Shown: positions 35,583 to 44,923 of the stretch, in pieces
How the letters are laid out: every line of letters starts with the position of its first letter
Numbering within the stretch: position 1 is the stretch's first letter
Origin: an uncultured Bacteroidales bacterium
GTDB taxonomy: Bacteria > Bacteroidota > Bacteroidia > Bacteroidales > Muribaculaceae
Direction: 5' to 3'
NCBI GenBank assembly: GCA_947570265.1
Contig: CANOUR010000003.1
Location: 18,867 to 82,866 of the forward strand
Length of the DNA: 64,000 bases
Program-made: the position numbers and the translations under genes
The notes under the pieces: generated by a model
What the model was told of the DNA's origin: nothing
What the model saw: only the letters and a program-made list of their open reading frames with translations
Databases searched by the model: none

Positions 35583-36299
35583 TTAACGGCCAAGACAGGC
35601 TTTGTAGGCGCGGATAGTCTCTGTAAGTCCGAGGTATAATGCGTCGGCGATTATGGCATGCCCGATCGACACTTCATTGAGATAGGGCATGCGGTCGTGG
35701 AAAAATTTCAGGTTGGTGAGGTTGAGGTCGTGGCCGGCATTGACCCCCAGTCCGCATGTGTGGGCCACTCTCGATGCCTCGACATAGGGCGCGACAGCTC
35801 CCTCCGGGTCTTCGGCGTAATTGTCGGCGTAGGGTTTTGTGTATAGTTCCACACGATCAACTCCCGTTTTGGCAGCTTCGCGTATCATCTCAGGGTCGGG
35901 ATCGACGAATATCGACGAGCGTATGCCGGCCTCGCGTAGACGGTCGACTATGCCTGTGAGAAAATCGGCATGTGCGGCGACATTCCATCCGGCGTTCGAT
36001 GTCAGTGCGTCGGGCGCGTCGGGCACGAGTGTCACCTGCTCGGGTTTCGCTTTCAGCACCAGATCCATGAATTGGTCGGTGGGATAGCCCTCGATGTTGA
36101 ACTCGGTCTTCACCAACGGACGGAGCAGAAACACATCGGAGCGACGTATGTGGCGTTCGTCGGGGCGGGGATGCACGGTGATGCCGTCAGCGCCGAGGTT
36201 TTCGCAGTCGGTGGCAAATTTCTGAACATCAGGATTGTTCTCGCCGCGCGCATTGCGCAGCGTGGCCACTTTGTTTATGTTTACACTTAAGTTTGTCAT
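35583..36299 (-). CDS. pdxJ: Pyridoxine 5'-phosphate synthase (238 aa)
   Basis: The ATG at 36297-36299 ([19 protein letters not shown]) starts the normal PdxJ N-terminus. The barrel carries [15 protein letters not shown], the catalytic Glu/His region VTLVPD and the C-terminal [12 protein letters not shown] phosphate site. It condenses 1-deoxyxylulose-5-phosphate with 3-amino-2-oxopropyl phosphate in vitamin B6 synthesis. pdxB, an earlier enzyme in the pathway, is also in this window but in another operon. It is followed closely by the exbBD-tonB genes, as is common in Bacteroidales. Confidence 0.96.
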   Translation of the reverse strand: MTNLSVNINKVATLRNARGENNPDVQKFATDCENLGADGITVHPRPDERHIRRSDVFLLRPLVKTEFNIEGYPTDQFMDLVLKAKPEQVTLVPDAPDALTSNAGWNVAAHADFLTGIVDRLREAGIRSSIFVDPDPEMIREAAKTGVDRVELYTKPYADNYAEDPEGAVAPYVEASRVAHTCGLGVNAGHDLNLTNLKFFHDRMPYLNEVSIGHAIIADALYLGLTETIRAYKACLGR

Positions 36300-36372
36300 C
36301 GGATGTGGGTCTGAATAACTTTTTGACAATCTTGCACGTTAACAAATAAAAGACATATCTGAGATTTATTCG

Positions 36373-36380
36373 TATCTTTG
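36373..36380 (+). promoter_or_regulatory. -7 promoter element TATCTTTG for the CBS-less regulator/nadK operon
   Basis: TATCTTTG lies in the divergent gap with pdxJ. It overlaps the earliest possible TTG start of the reading frame downstream, so translation must begin further on. Confidence 0.7.
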
Positions 36381-36422
36381 TGTCGTAAAGATTGCAAATG
36401 CAAAAATACGAATAAGTCGAGA

Positions 36423-36450
36423 GCAAATGCAAATTTTATTTGCAATTTGC
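36423..36450 (+). promoter_or_regulatory. Leader inverted repeat GCAAAT-rich hairpin
   Basis: GCAAATGCAAAT and ATTTGCAATTTGC pair around a TTT loop with a one-base bulge, in the 5' leader of the nadK operon. A related TTGCAAATGCAAA stretch lies at 36392-36404. It could be a repressor operator or an RNA hairpin controlling initiation. Confidence 0.55.
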
Positions 36451-36881
36451 CCGACGGAACGGTTTTCCAGAGCATTTATTCTTTATCTGATTTGAGAGCA
36501 AACGATGACATATTGACCCGTTCGGCTTCTGTGGGCGCAGATGCCACTTTGCAAAGGCTGTTTCCGCAGGTTGAGGATTCGAGCCGTCTGACGGTGTGTT
36601 GTCCGCGGTTCGACTACAGTGCGTCGCGGATAGCGCGCGCTGTCGAGGATTGCGACGCTCATTTGCTAAATCTGAATGTCACATCTGCAGGCGCGGCCAA
36701 TCCTTTCGGCAGCGGTGAGGTGGCGGTGGAGATCCGTGTGAGCCATCGCAATGCGTCAGCTGTGGCGCGCTCACTCGAACGCTACGGCTATCGTGTGGTG
36801 GCCGTCGAACATGCCCAGGGCGCCGACGACCCGACGATGCGCGACCGTGTCAATGAACTGATCCATTATCTCGGAGTTTGA
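36447..36881 (+). CDS. ACT-like regulatory protein lacking the usual CBS pair (about 144 aa)
   Basis: The C-terminal part (LTVCCPRFDYSASRIARAVE, then LLNLNVTS, VEIRVSHRNASAVARSLERYGY and a final LIHYLGV) aligns by eye with the C-terminal ACT-like domain of the CBS-domain protein that precedes nadK in Bacteroides. Here the two N-terminal CBS motifs are absent. No in-frame ATG exists; TTG at 36447 is the most plausible start, and the earlier TTG at 36378 lies inside the promoter. Stop and nadK ATG are separated by one base. It may be a lineage-specific shortened regulator or a decayed gene. The reading frame is open and its codon use is like its neighbours, which favours a functional protein. 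Confidence 0.6.
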   Translation: MPDGTVFQSIYSLSDLRANDDILTRSASVGADATLQRLFPQVEDSSRLTVCCPRFDYSASRIARAVEDCDAHLLNLNVTSAGAANPFGSGEVAVEIRVSHRNASAVARSLERYGYRVVAVEHAQGADDPTMRDRVNELIHYLGV

Positions 36882-36882
36882 T

Positions 36883-37776
36883 ATGAGAATCGCTGTAAAT
36901 GGCAAACGGCGGCTGACCGAAAGCCAGCTTCAGGAGACGGTGGGATTTCTCAACCGCCTTTACGCCGCAGTGCCCGATCCGGTGCTTATCATGCACCGCC
37001 GTTACCACAGCGCGCTGGAATCGATGGCGCGCGGCATGTTGCCTCCTGTCGCAATGGCGGTGGGTGACAATCGTTTCGATGCCGATCTCGCGCTCAGCAT
37101 CGGTGGCGACGGCACGTTTCTGCGCACCGCACGCTGGATCGCCGACCGGGGTATTCCCATTCTCGGCATCAACAGTGGTCATCTCGGTTTTCTTGCCGAT
37201 GTCACGCTTGAGAAGAGCGAGAGCATCATCGGTGACATCGCGCGGATGAATCTCACAGTCGAGTCGCGTGAATTGCTGCGTGTGGAGCTGGATGATCATT
37301 GTGGCAATGCCGATCTGCCTCCGTTCCCCTATGCTCTCAATGAGGTGGCGGTGTTGCGTGACGACACTGCTTCGATGATCTCTGTCAGTGCCAACCTCGA
37401 TGGCGTGCCTCTGGCGGTCTATCAGGCTGACGGACTGATCGTGTCGACACCTACGGGCAGCACAGGCTACAATCTTTCGGTCGGAGGGCCAATCCTCGAT
37501 CCGTCCTCTAAATGCTGGGTGATGTCGCCGATAGCTGCCCACACGCTTACGATGAGACCGTTGGTGGTCAACTCCGACAGTCGCCTGACTCTGAGCGTCG
37601 ACAGCCGTGTGCCTGTCTATCGTCTTAGTCTCGACGGACGATCTGTCACGCTTCCGCTCGACACGCGCCTGACTATCAGCCGTGCGCCTTTCACCACGCT
37701 GATAGCCCACCGCAAGGGACATAATTTCTTCGACACACTCCGCACAAAGCTCCTTTGGGGCATCGACGGGCGATGA
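36883..37776 (+). CDS. nadK: NAD kinase (297 aa)
   Basis: The diacylglycerol-kinase-like fold carries the GGDGTFLRTAR motif, followed by LGINSGHLGFL, the NE-type segment FPYALNEVAVLRDDTASM and the glycine-rich GSTGYNLSVGGPI. It phosphorylates NAD at the 2'-hydroxyl to give NADP in the cytosol. It is one base after the ACT-like gene and overlaps the YgjP-type peptidase gene by four bases (ATGA). Confidence 0.96.
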   Translation: MRIAVNGKRRLTESQLQETVGFLNRLYAAVPDPVLIMHRRYHSALESMARGMLPPVAMAVGDNRFDADLALSIGGDGTFLRTARWIADRGIPILGINSGHLGFLADVTLEKSESIIGDIARMNLTVESRELLRVELDDHCGNADLPPFPYALNEVAVLRDDTASMISVSANLDGVPLAVYQADGLIVSTPTGSTGYNLSVGGPILDPSSKCWVMSPIAAHTLTMRPLVVNSDSRLTLSVDSRVPVYRLSLDGRSVTLPLDTRLTISRAPFTTLIAHRKGHNFFDTLRTKLLWGIDGR

Positions 37777-38477
37777 TTCAATCAATCTCGCATCCCCGGC
37801 TTGGCATGGTGATGATTCACCGGCGCGACGATGTGCGTCGGGTGTCAGCCCGTTGGAAGCAAGGTTGTGTGCATATTTCCTTGCCAGGTCATCTTGATAG
37901 CGCGAGGATTGCAGGCATGCTCGATGACATGTCGCAGCGTCTGCTCGCTGTTAAGCCGGCGCAGCCCGATTTCAGCGTTGGGTCGCGTCTTGAGCTTGAT
38001 GGTATTGCGATAGAGTTCAGGCGGTCGCCGCGTAACGATCGCAGTATAGCGGCTCGTCCGGCGTTGCCTCTGACGTATGTCGAATATGGCGGGTTGGTCG
38101 ATCCGTTGTCGGTCGATGGCGCAGTGGCGGTAAGCGGCATGGTCAGAAAGGTGGCGTCGCATTTCGCAGGACAGTTGCTGTTGCCTCGTGCGCGAATGCT
38201 TGCCGCGCAGGTCGGAATGGCGCCCGCTGCGTGGAAGATCGGACGCGGAGCAAGAGTGCTCGGCGTGTGCAATGCGCGTCGCGAGATCACTTTGTCGTCG
38301 AATGTGGTGTTTCTCCCCCTTGAGTTGCGCGACTATATCGTCTGGCACGAACTTGCTCATCTCACTGAGATGAACCACAGCCGCAGGTTTCACGAGCTTT
38401 GCAATGCCTACTGCGGCGGTCGTGAACGCGAACTGTCCGCTATGTTGCGGTCTTTCCGTTGGCCGGTGATGCGCTGA
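37773..38477 (+). CDS. YgjP-like (DUF45) zinc metallopeptidase (234 aa)
   Basis: The ATG at 37773 overlaps the nadK stop. The zinc motif WHELAHLTEMNHSRRFHELC (HExxH plus a downstream HSxxF and His) defines the YgjP/M48-like DUF45 family. The preceding ARVLGVCNARREITLSSNVVFLP strand block is also typical. There is no signal peptide, so it is cytosolic. The family is often called a metal-dependent hydrolase, and its substrate is not established. It ends three bases before the convergent regulator of the glucan locus. Confidence 0.9.
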   Translation: MIQSISHPRLGMVMIHRRDDVRRVSARWKQGCVHISLPGHLDSARIAGMLDDMSQRLLAVKPAQPDFSVGSRLELDGIAIEFRRSPRNDRSIAARPALPLTYVEYGGLVDPLSVDGAVAVSGMVRKVASHFAGQLLLPRARMLAAQVGMAPAAWKIGRGARVLGVCNARREITLSSNVVFLPLELRDYIVWHELAHLTEMNHSRRFHELCNAYCGGRERELSAMLRSFRWPVMR

Positions 38478-38480
38478 CTG

Positions 38481-41369
38481 TCAGATTTTCTGCAGATATT
38501 CGGTGAGGTTTACCTCCCGCGACAGCCCCATCTTTTTGCGCAGGCGGTAGCGTGTCATCTCCACCGACCGGTATGAAATGTTGAACAGCGGGGCTATCTC
38601 CTTGCTGCTCAGCCCCATCTTAAGGTAGCAACATATGCGTTGATCCGACGCATTGAGATCGGGGTGAAGGGCAAGCAGCCGCTGGGTGTAGTTCTCGTAT
38701 ACGATGTCGAAATTTTTTGTGAACGAGCGCCAGTCATCATCGTGGCTTATGCTGTCCTGAATCAGCTTCTTGATTTTCTGAAGCTGACGCCCGACGGTTG
38801 CCGAGGCATCATCAGGAATGCTGTCTCTCACCTTGTCGAGCTTGCCGGAAATGTCGAGCAGTATCTCGTTTTTGCGTATCACGTTCATCGTGATATTGCT
38901 CAGTTCCTCGCTCTTGTGCTTTATATCGTGCTCGAGCTGCTGGCTTTTGAGCTGGGCGATCTCATAGTCTTTGCGCAGTGCTTCCTCGCTGGCCGCACGC
39001 TTCATCTGCTCAAGCTCCTCCTCTTTGCGGCGTTCCACTTCGCGCGCGGCGCGTCGGCTGCTGTCGCGCAGCAGCATGTATACCACGTAGCCTGCCGCGC
39101 AGAATAACAGCAGATATATCACCTTTGCAAGTGTCGTCCTGTACCATGGCGCGCTTATTGCGAAGCTGAAAGATGTCTCGGCAGTCTCGCCGCTGTATGT
39201 GTCAAACGCTCTGACCCGTAGGGTATAAGTCCCTTCGGAAAGCTGGGTGTATTCTTTCGATGACGATCTCGACCAGGAACTCCAGCCGTCGTCATAGTTT
39301 TCGAGAAGAAAGCTGTATCTCACAGCATTGGCAGCCCTGTATTCAGGAGCGGTGAACTCAAATTTCAGTGAATTGAGCGCATAGGGCACGTCGAGGGTTT
39401 CTGTGATGGCATTGGTCAGAGGCGCTGTGTAGATCAGGGAGTCCTGCTTGGCGTAGATGTGCGATATGAATAGGGTCTGCGTGGTCGGAGAAGGGTTGGT
39501 GTAGTTGCTGTTTATTTCATAAAACCCGTCTTGCGACGACATTATGCTGCGTCCCGATGATATGAATTGCAGATTGTCGAATCCCGGAATAAGTTTTTCG
39601 CCTAACGGTTGATAGGTTGTCGTGTCGAGATCATGCCCGCCTGCGGGCGATGAAGTGGCGCGCCAGACGTGATCGGGCGACACGCTCCACACCTCATGGC
39701 CGGCGCTCTGATAGAGACGCGCTGATTTGCGGCTGCGGAACATGGTGTTTAACATCTCGTGTGGCTCGAACCTCGATCTCTTCGGCTCAAACCTGTAGAA
39801 GCCGTTCTCGGTTGAGAAAACAAGCTCTCCGTCGATCATCGAGATCAGGTTGTTGCGATCCGAAGGCAGTCCGTGATGGGTGTTGAATAGATTCTCGCTG
39901 TCAAAAGCCGTCATGGCTCTGTTCATTCTCAGGCGATAGATGCCGCGCATCCAATGTGCTATCCATATGTCGCCGTTGCTGTCGATGATAAATTTGCCGG
40001 TGGCATTGCTGTGTCCGGCTATCCGGTTGCTCACCATCCATTTCCCCGATGCCGTTTTCTGAAGCAGATGGAAGCCGTCATACCCCGATGCGATGGCGCG
40101 GCCGCCGTCTCCCGGTATCGGCCTCACGCACCATGTGCCACTGATGTTTTCCAGTCGTTGGAATCCTCTTGATGCCGAGCCTTGATATAGTCCTGCATCG
40201 CCCGATACGAGCAGGTCGCTGCCTATGGTGTCGATTGACCATATCTGGCCTTTGATGAGTGGCTGATGTCCGCTTTCGCGCTGTGTGGTTGTGGCATGCG
40301 GGTATTTGAAAGCATACAGGCCGTGGTTTGTCCCGAGATAGAGTGTCGCATCGCGCAGCAGCGACGCATATCCGGCGCCGTAGACAGTGCCCGGATAGGG
40401 TAGTATGCTGACAGCTGAATTGGTGATGGCATAGTCGATGCCGTTGTCGAGAGCCATCCACAGGTTGCTGTCGTGGTCAAAACCGAGGTTGAGCACGGTA
40501 TTGTTCTGCATTCCGGTGGCAACACTTATGTGTATGGGTGTCGACATGGCTGATTTGGTTATCACAGCTCCGGCGTTGACTGTGCCGAATGCATATTGGC
40601 CGGTCTTGGCATTGTATGCGCCGCTGAATGCCTGATTGTCTTTTAGAAACGTGTTGATCGGCAGATCGGGTTGTGCGATGCCGTCTGGGCTCACTTCATA
40701 TATGCCGTCGAATGCTGTGAGCGCCACTATCCTATCGTCTCTCCCGGGTAAAATAGCGACTATGCGTTTGCCTGTGAGTTTTTCGACATCTGCCACAGGT
40801 GTTATCGACCGGTCATTGACGGTAACCAGTCCTTTGGTCTGTAGTCCGGCATAAAGGCGTCCGTTGATAATTGCCGACGAAGTGATCTTGTCGTCGAATG
40901 AGATCGTCACCGTCTTGTCACCGTCGTAACGGAATATATGGAAGTCGCTCTGAAACCATATGTCATTTTTGTCGCGGTGTATGTTCCATATTTCCGAAAA
41001 TCTTGTGTCGGACGATTTCAGTGTCTGTCGCAGTGACCGGTATACGCGTCGCCCGCTGCCCCGTTCAACCTCGAAATATCCGAAATCGTCGCTCGCCCCT
41101 ACATATATACGTCCTTTGGCGTCGTCGATCATTATAGAGCGTACGGTCGAGTAGTTGGGAATGCGGAGCAATTCCCATGTCTGGCTGTCGTATGTCAGCA
41201 GGCCGTAGCGGTTGCCGAAATACATGCGTCCGAGCGAGTCCTGTGCCACCGCCCAGTTTTGTGCCCCCGCTCCGTATTCCGCCCGCGAGAACGTGCGCAC
41301 CACCGGTTGTCCGGCGTTGGCTGCCAGTGCCCACATCAATATTGTTATCGCGGATATAAGGCGGAGCAT
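38481..41369 (-). CDS. Membrane-bound beta-propeller/Y_Y_Y sensor with LuxR-type HTH (962 aa)
   Basis: A signal sequence (MLRLISAITILMWALAANAG) is followed by a long periplasmic region of two-component-regulator propeller repeats (about 25-640; for example WAVAQDSLGRMYFGNRYG and RIYVGASDDFGYF). A Y_Y_Y domain (about 690-745) comes next, then one membrane helix near 748-770, a charged coiled coil (about 775-835) and a C-terminal LuxR/GerE helix-turn-helix (NASDQRICCYLKMGLSSKEIA...). There is no histidine kinase or receiver domain, so it would sense outside and act on DNA directly from the membrane. It is divergent from susC, which makes it the probable regulator of the glucan locus. Confidence 0.88.
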   Translation of the reverse strand: MLRLISAITILMWALAANAGQPVVRTFSRAEYGAGAQNWAVAQDSLGRMYFGNRYGLLTYDSQTWELLRIPNYSTVRSIMIDDAKGRIYVGASDDFGYFEVERGSGRRVYRSLRQTLKSSDTRFSEIWNIHRDKNDIWFQSDFHIFRYDGDKTVTISFDDKITSSAIINGRLYAGLQTKGLVTVNDRSITPVADVEKLTGKRIVAILPGRDDRIVALTAFDGIYEVSPDGIAQPDLPINTFLKDNQAFSGAYNAKTGQYAFGTVNAGAVITKSAMSTPIHISVATGMQNNTVLNLGFDHDSNLWMALDNGIDYAITNSAVSILPYPGTVYGAGYASLLRDATLYLGTNHGLYAFKYPHATTTQRESGHQPLIKGQIWSIDTIGSDLLVSGDAGLYQGSASRGFQRLENISGTWCVRPIPGDGGRAIASGYDGFHLLQKTASGKWMVSNRIAGHSNATGKFIIDSNGDIWIAHWMRGIYRLRMNRAMTAFDSENLFNTHHGLPSDRNNLISMIDGELVFSTENGFYRFEPKRSRFEPHEMLNTMFRSRKSARLYQSAGHEVWSVSPDHVWRATSSPAGGHDLDTTTYQPLGEKLIPGFDNLQFISSGRSIMSSQDGFYEINSNYTNPSPTTQTLFISHIYAKQDSLIYTAPLTNAITETLDVPYALNSLKFEFTAPEYRAANAVRYSFLLENYDDGWSSWSRSSSKEYTQLSEGTYTLRVRAFDTYSGETAETSFSFAISAPWYRTTLAKVIYLLLFCAAGYVVYMLLRDSSRRAAREVERRKEEELEQMKRAASEEALRKDYEIAQLKSQQLEHDIKHKSEELSNITMNVIRKNEILLDISGKLDKVRDSIPDDASATVGRQLQKIKKLIQDSISHDDDWRSFTKNFDIVYENYTQRLLALHPDLNASDQRICCYLKMGLSSKEIAPLFNISYRSVEMTRYRLRKKMGLSREVNLTEYLQKI

Positions 41370-41404
41370 AATATAAATTCAGTTAAAACCGCATTTAACT
41401 AAAA

Positions 41405-41412
41405 CAAAATTA
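41405..41412 (-). promoter_or_regulatory. -7 promoter element TAATTTTG for the regulator
   Basis: CAAAATTA on the plus strand gives TAATTTTG on the minus strand, 35 bp before the regulator ATG. The gap 41370-41777 (408 bp) is A+T-rich, with no gene, and holds both divergent promoters. Confidence 0.6.
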
Positions 41413-41639
41413 AAAATCACGGCAAATGTTGTGTGACACGTCAAACGACATTAATTTTGGCAATGAAACCGACCGTTTTCGCAAAAATGCAAAAATTCTT
41501 GATTGTGTGTATATGTAAAAAACATGTTATAAAACACATTTATTGTAACATTCATTAATACAGTGCTTTGTGTGGTTTGTGTAGTGGTGTTGTAGAGTTG
41601 TGTTTTGTCGCTTGTAGAGTTTTTTGTGAGCGCTTTGCA

Positions 41640-41670
41640 TTTGTGGTAAAGCACTGTGTATCTACTTTTG
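41640..41670 (+). promoter_or_regulatory. Full Bacteroidota promoter for the glucan utilisation operon
   Basis: TTTG at 41640-41643 and TACTTTTG at 41663-41670 are separated by 19 bp, the ideal spacing. About 100 bases of untranslated leader follow before the susC ATG. The region upstream is GT-rich (GTGTAGTGGTGTTGTAGAG), and binding of the divergent regulator there is likely but unproven. Confidence 0.75.
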
Positions 41671-41777
41671 CCCTACGAAACACAGCGCACTTCAAATCTG
41701 TAATCCTGCATCGCGTGATTTTTTCTTCGCACTTCTTTTCTTAATACAAACGTCATTTAATACCATTCATTATTTCT

Positions 41778-44700
41778 ATGAGGAAACAAATTTTAACCAT
41801 GATTCTTCTGTTCTTCGCCATGACAGCAGTGGCGCAGAATCTGAAGGTTACGGGTGTTGTTACTTCAGCCGAGGATGGCGAACCTCTGATCGGGGTCTCT
41901 GTTCAGGTGAAGGAGAACCCCGCGAATGGTGTGGCAACCGACTTCGACGGCAACTATACAATTATGGTGAATCCCGGGCAGACGCTCAGATTCACCTATA
42001 TCGGTTGTCAGCCATATGAAAAAAAGATCAATGAATCGGGGACGGTCGATGTGACCCTCTCGACCGAGAGCACCATGCTTCAGGAGGTGGTGGCTATCGG
42101 CTACGGCACAATGAAAAAGAGCGACCTCACCGGTTCGGTGTCGTCAGTGGCTGCCGACAAGTTGCAGAAAACGCCTGCTGCGTCACTTGCCAATGCTCTT
42201 CAGGGACAAGCTGCGGGCGTGACGGTCAACTCACTGTCAGGTCGACCCGGAGCAGCTGCCGAGGTGCGTATCCGAGGCGTCGGCACCACAAACGGAGCAT
42301 CACCTATATATGTTGTCGATGGAGTGATCACCGACGATATCTCGTTTCTTTCGCCTAACGACATCGAGCGCACCGAGATCCTCAAGGATGCCTCGGCGAC
42401 TGCCATCTATGGTTCGCGCGGCGCCAACGGTGTGGTGATTGTCACCACCAAGAGCGGAAGCCGCGACCGCGATGCCAAGATCACGTTCGACGCCTATGTC
42501 GGCTGGCAGAGCCGTTGGAAAAAACTCGATGTAATGAATGCCCGCGACTTCGCCGATACTTATGTGGCCATCAACGGCTCGGGCTCGGAGAAGAAATTCT
42601 ATAATGAGAATGGCTTCAACGAATGGCTCAACACATACATGGGTGTGGGTTCGTCTGACTTCTACCCTGTTGTCATGACCGAGAAAAATCCCGATGGATT
42701 CGATTACAGCGCTGTCGACACCGATTGGCAGGACGCAGTTTTCCGCACCGGCATGATTCAGAACTATCATATCGGCATTGACGGTGGTGGTGAGAAATTC
42801 ACCTATTCGCTCTCCGGTTCGTGGTTCCGGCAGGAGGGCACTATCGTTGGCTCGGACTACAGCCGCTTTACCGGACGCCTCAACACCAGCTATCAGGCCA
42901 CCCCGTGGCTCAAGGTGGGCGAAAACCTCTCATTCATGTCGTCTGTGGCTAAGAACGCCTATGAGAGCGGCGACAACAGCGAGAGTGCGGGTGCCAACAT
43001 CCTGTCGGCCGCTTTCGCAATGGCTCCGTGGGATCCCATGGTCTATCCCGAAGGATCGCTCAACCGCAAGGGCGCTGATATCAGTGGCGGCTTCGCGGCA
43101 GGATCAAACTTCCGCAACGTCACCAACCCGTTCTCCATGGTCACTTACTCTCATCCCAAGGATCGCAACGAGCGTTGGGTAGGCAATGTGTTCGCTGAAA
43201 TCACACCCATAAAGTATCTGACATTCCGCTCGAGCTTCTCGTTTGATTACAGATGGACGACGGCTAAGAGCTTCATGGACTCCTACATCGTGTCGGCCTA
43301 CGACAAGCGCGATAAAAACTTCCTGAGCGCTTCGATGGCACGCACCTACAACTGGATTGTCGACAACATCCTCACCTATTCGCGCCGCATAGGCAAACAC
43401 GACTTCTCGGTGATGGTGGGTCAGTCGACCGAGGAATACAACTACAATTCCATCGGTGCATCGGGCTCGACAATCCTCAATCCGGTGGAGAAAAACTGGT
43501 ATCTGTCGCAGGTCACCGATGACTATAGCGATCCCTCGGAAGGTGTGAGCCGCAACCGCCGCTTCTCATGGCTCGGACGTCTTCACTACAGCTTCAACGA
43601 CCGCTATCTGGCCACATTCAACTTCCGTGCCGACGGATCGTCGAAGTTCCGCGACAACGCATGGGGCTATTTCCCCTCTTTCGCCCTTGCATGGCGCATG
43701 AGTCAGGAAAGCTTCCTGCGCGACTTCACTCCGCTCAGCGACCTCAAGCTCCGTTTTGGCTGGGGTAAGGTCGGCAACGACAATATCGGCAACGATGCTT
43801 TTGTGCTCAATATGTTCTCCAGCGGCCCCACATTCGTCGATTATGTGTTTGGTCTCAATCCGGCGCTCGCCAACGGTGCCACAGTGCTCACATGGATCAA
43901 CCAGGGTGGTCACTGGGAAAATACCGAGCAGTGGAGCGTAGGCGTCGATTTCGCTTTCTTCAGCAATAAGCTGACCGGCTCGGTCGACGGATTCATCCGC
44001 AACACCAACGACATGCTCATGAATGTCACCGCTCCCGCGCAGGTCGGCAACCGCTACTCGGCTATGGCCAATGTCGGAAAGGTGCGCAACAAGGGTATAG
44101 AGATACAGCTCGAGCACCGCAACACTCTCAGCCGCGACTTCCACTATTCAGTGGGTGGCAACGTATCGTTCATCGACAACAAGCTCGTGGCTCTCAACGG
44201 CGGTTCGCCAATCTACACCAACTATGGCAATGTGCAGGTTGTCAACCAGGGCTACCCTCTCTATTATTTCTGGGGATATGACTACATGGGTGTCTATCGT
44301 TCCGACGAAGAGGTGATGGATTACCTCGGCAACAACGACACATTCTACGCCGGCGATGCAAAATACCGCGATGTAAACGGCGATGGCAAAATCAACGACG
44401 ACGACCGCATGGATCTCGGTTCGTCGATCCCCTGGCTCAACTACGGCATCAACCTCGGCGCATGGTGGCGCGATTTCGACCTGCAGATATTCTTCCAGGG
44501 TGTCGGCGGCAACAAAATTTACAATCAGATGCGCCACCGTCTCGAAAGCAACGGCACAGAGTCGGTCGTATCGCCTGTGATGGCCGACGCATGGACTGTC
44601 GATAATCCCGACGGATCGATCCCCAATCCCAAAAATTCGGTCAACTACTATGTCAGCAACCGGTTCCTTGAGAGTGGCGACTACTTCCGTCTGAAAAATC

Positions 44701-44897
44701 TCCAGATCGGCTATTCATTGCCCCGCAATCTCATCAAGAAAGCAGGCTTCGAGAACTGTCGTTTCTATCTGCAGGGCTCCAACCTCTTCACCGTCACCAA
44801 ATACAAAGGTTTTGACCCCGAGGTGAGCGGCGGCGTGGACTACGGCAATTATCCGCAGAGCCGCACCTACATGGTTGGTGTCAACATCACATATTGA
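41778..44897 (+). CDS. SusC/RagA-family TonB-dependent outer membrane transporter (1039 aa)
   Basis: The signal peptide is MRKQILTMILLFFAMTAVAQ. A carboxypeptidase-regulatory-like domain follows (about 22-100, VTSAEDGEPLIGVSVQVKE), then the plug with the SusC signature VAIGYGTMKKSDLTGSVSSV and DASATAIYGSRGANGVV. A 22-stranded barrel ends in VGVNITY. It imports oligosaccharides with its SusD partner (26 bp downstream) using TonB-ExbBD energy. The neighbouring GH16, GH3 and GH128 genes point to beta-1,3-glucan as the substrate. The length is typical and the reading frame is intact. Confidence 0.96.
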   Translation: MRKQILTMILLFFAMTAVAQNLKVTGVVTSAEDGEPLIGVSVQVKENPANGVATDFDGNYTIMVNPGQTLRFTYIGCQPYEKKINESGTVDVTLSTESTMLQEVVAIGYGTMKKSDLTGSVSSVAADKLQKTPAASLANALQGQAAGVTVNSLSGRPGAAAEVRIRGVGTTNGASPIYVVDGVITDDISFLSPNDIERTEILKDASATAIYGSRGANGVVIVTTKSGSRDRDAKITFDAYVGWQSRWKKLDVMNARDFADTYVAINGSGSEKKFYNENGFNEWLNTYMGVGSSDFYPVVMTEKNPDGFDYSAVDTDWQDAVFRTGMIQNYHIGIDGGGEKFTYSLSGSWFRQEGTIVGSDYSRFTGRLNTSYQATPWLKVGENLSFMSSVAKNAYESGDNSESAGANILSAAFAMAPWDPMVYPEGSLNRKGADISGGFAAGSNFRNVTNPFSMVTYSHPKDRNERWVGNVFAEITPIKYLTFRSSFSFDYRWTTAKSFMDSYIVSAYDKRDKNFLSASMARTYNWIVDNILTYSRRIGKHDFSVMVGQSTEEYNYNSIGASGSTILNPVEKNWYLSQVTDDYSDPSEGVSRNRRFSWLGRLHYSFNDRYLATFNFRADGSSKFRDNAWGYFPSFALAWRMSQESFLRDFTPLSDLKLRFGWGKVGNDNIGNDAFVLNMFSSGPTFVDYVFGLNPALANGATVLTWINQGGHWENTEQWSVGVDFAFFSNKLTGSVDGFIRNTNDMLMNVTAPAQVGNRYSAMANVGKVRNKGIEIQLEHRNTLSRDFHYSVGGNVSFIDNKLVALNGGSPIYTNYGNVQVVNQGYPLYYFWGYDYMGVYRSDEEVMDYLGNNDTFYAGDAKYRDVNGDGKINDDDRMDLGSSIPWLNYGINLGAWWRDFDLQIFFQGVGGNKIYNQMRHRLESNGTESVVSPVMADAWTVDNPDGSIPNPKNSVNYYVSNRFLESGDYFRLKNLQIGYSLPRNLIKKAGFENCRFYLQGSNLFTVTKYKGFDPEVSGGVDYGNYPQSRTYMVGVNITY

Positions 44898-44923
44898 TCA
44901 TAATCCTCATCATCACAAATAGA

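Noticed and set aside
36378..36446. Start of the ACT-like protein at the TTG at 36378
   Set aside because: This codon is the last part of the TATCTTTG promoter box, upstream of the expected transcription start.
36850..37785. 311-codon antisense ORF across nadK
   Set aside because: It mirrors a clear NAD kinase on the other strand and has low-complexity Arg/His-rich composition typical of antisense shadows.
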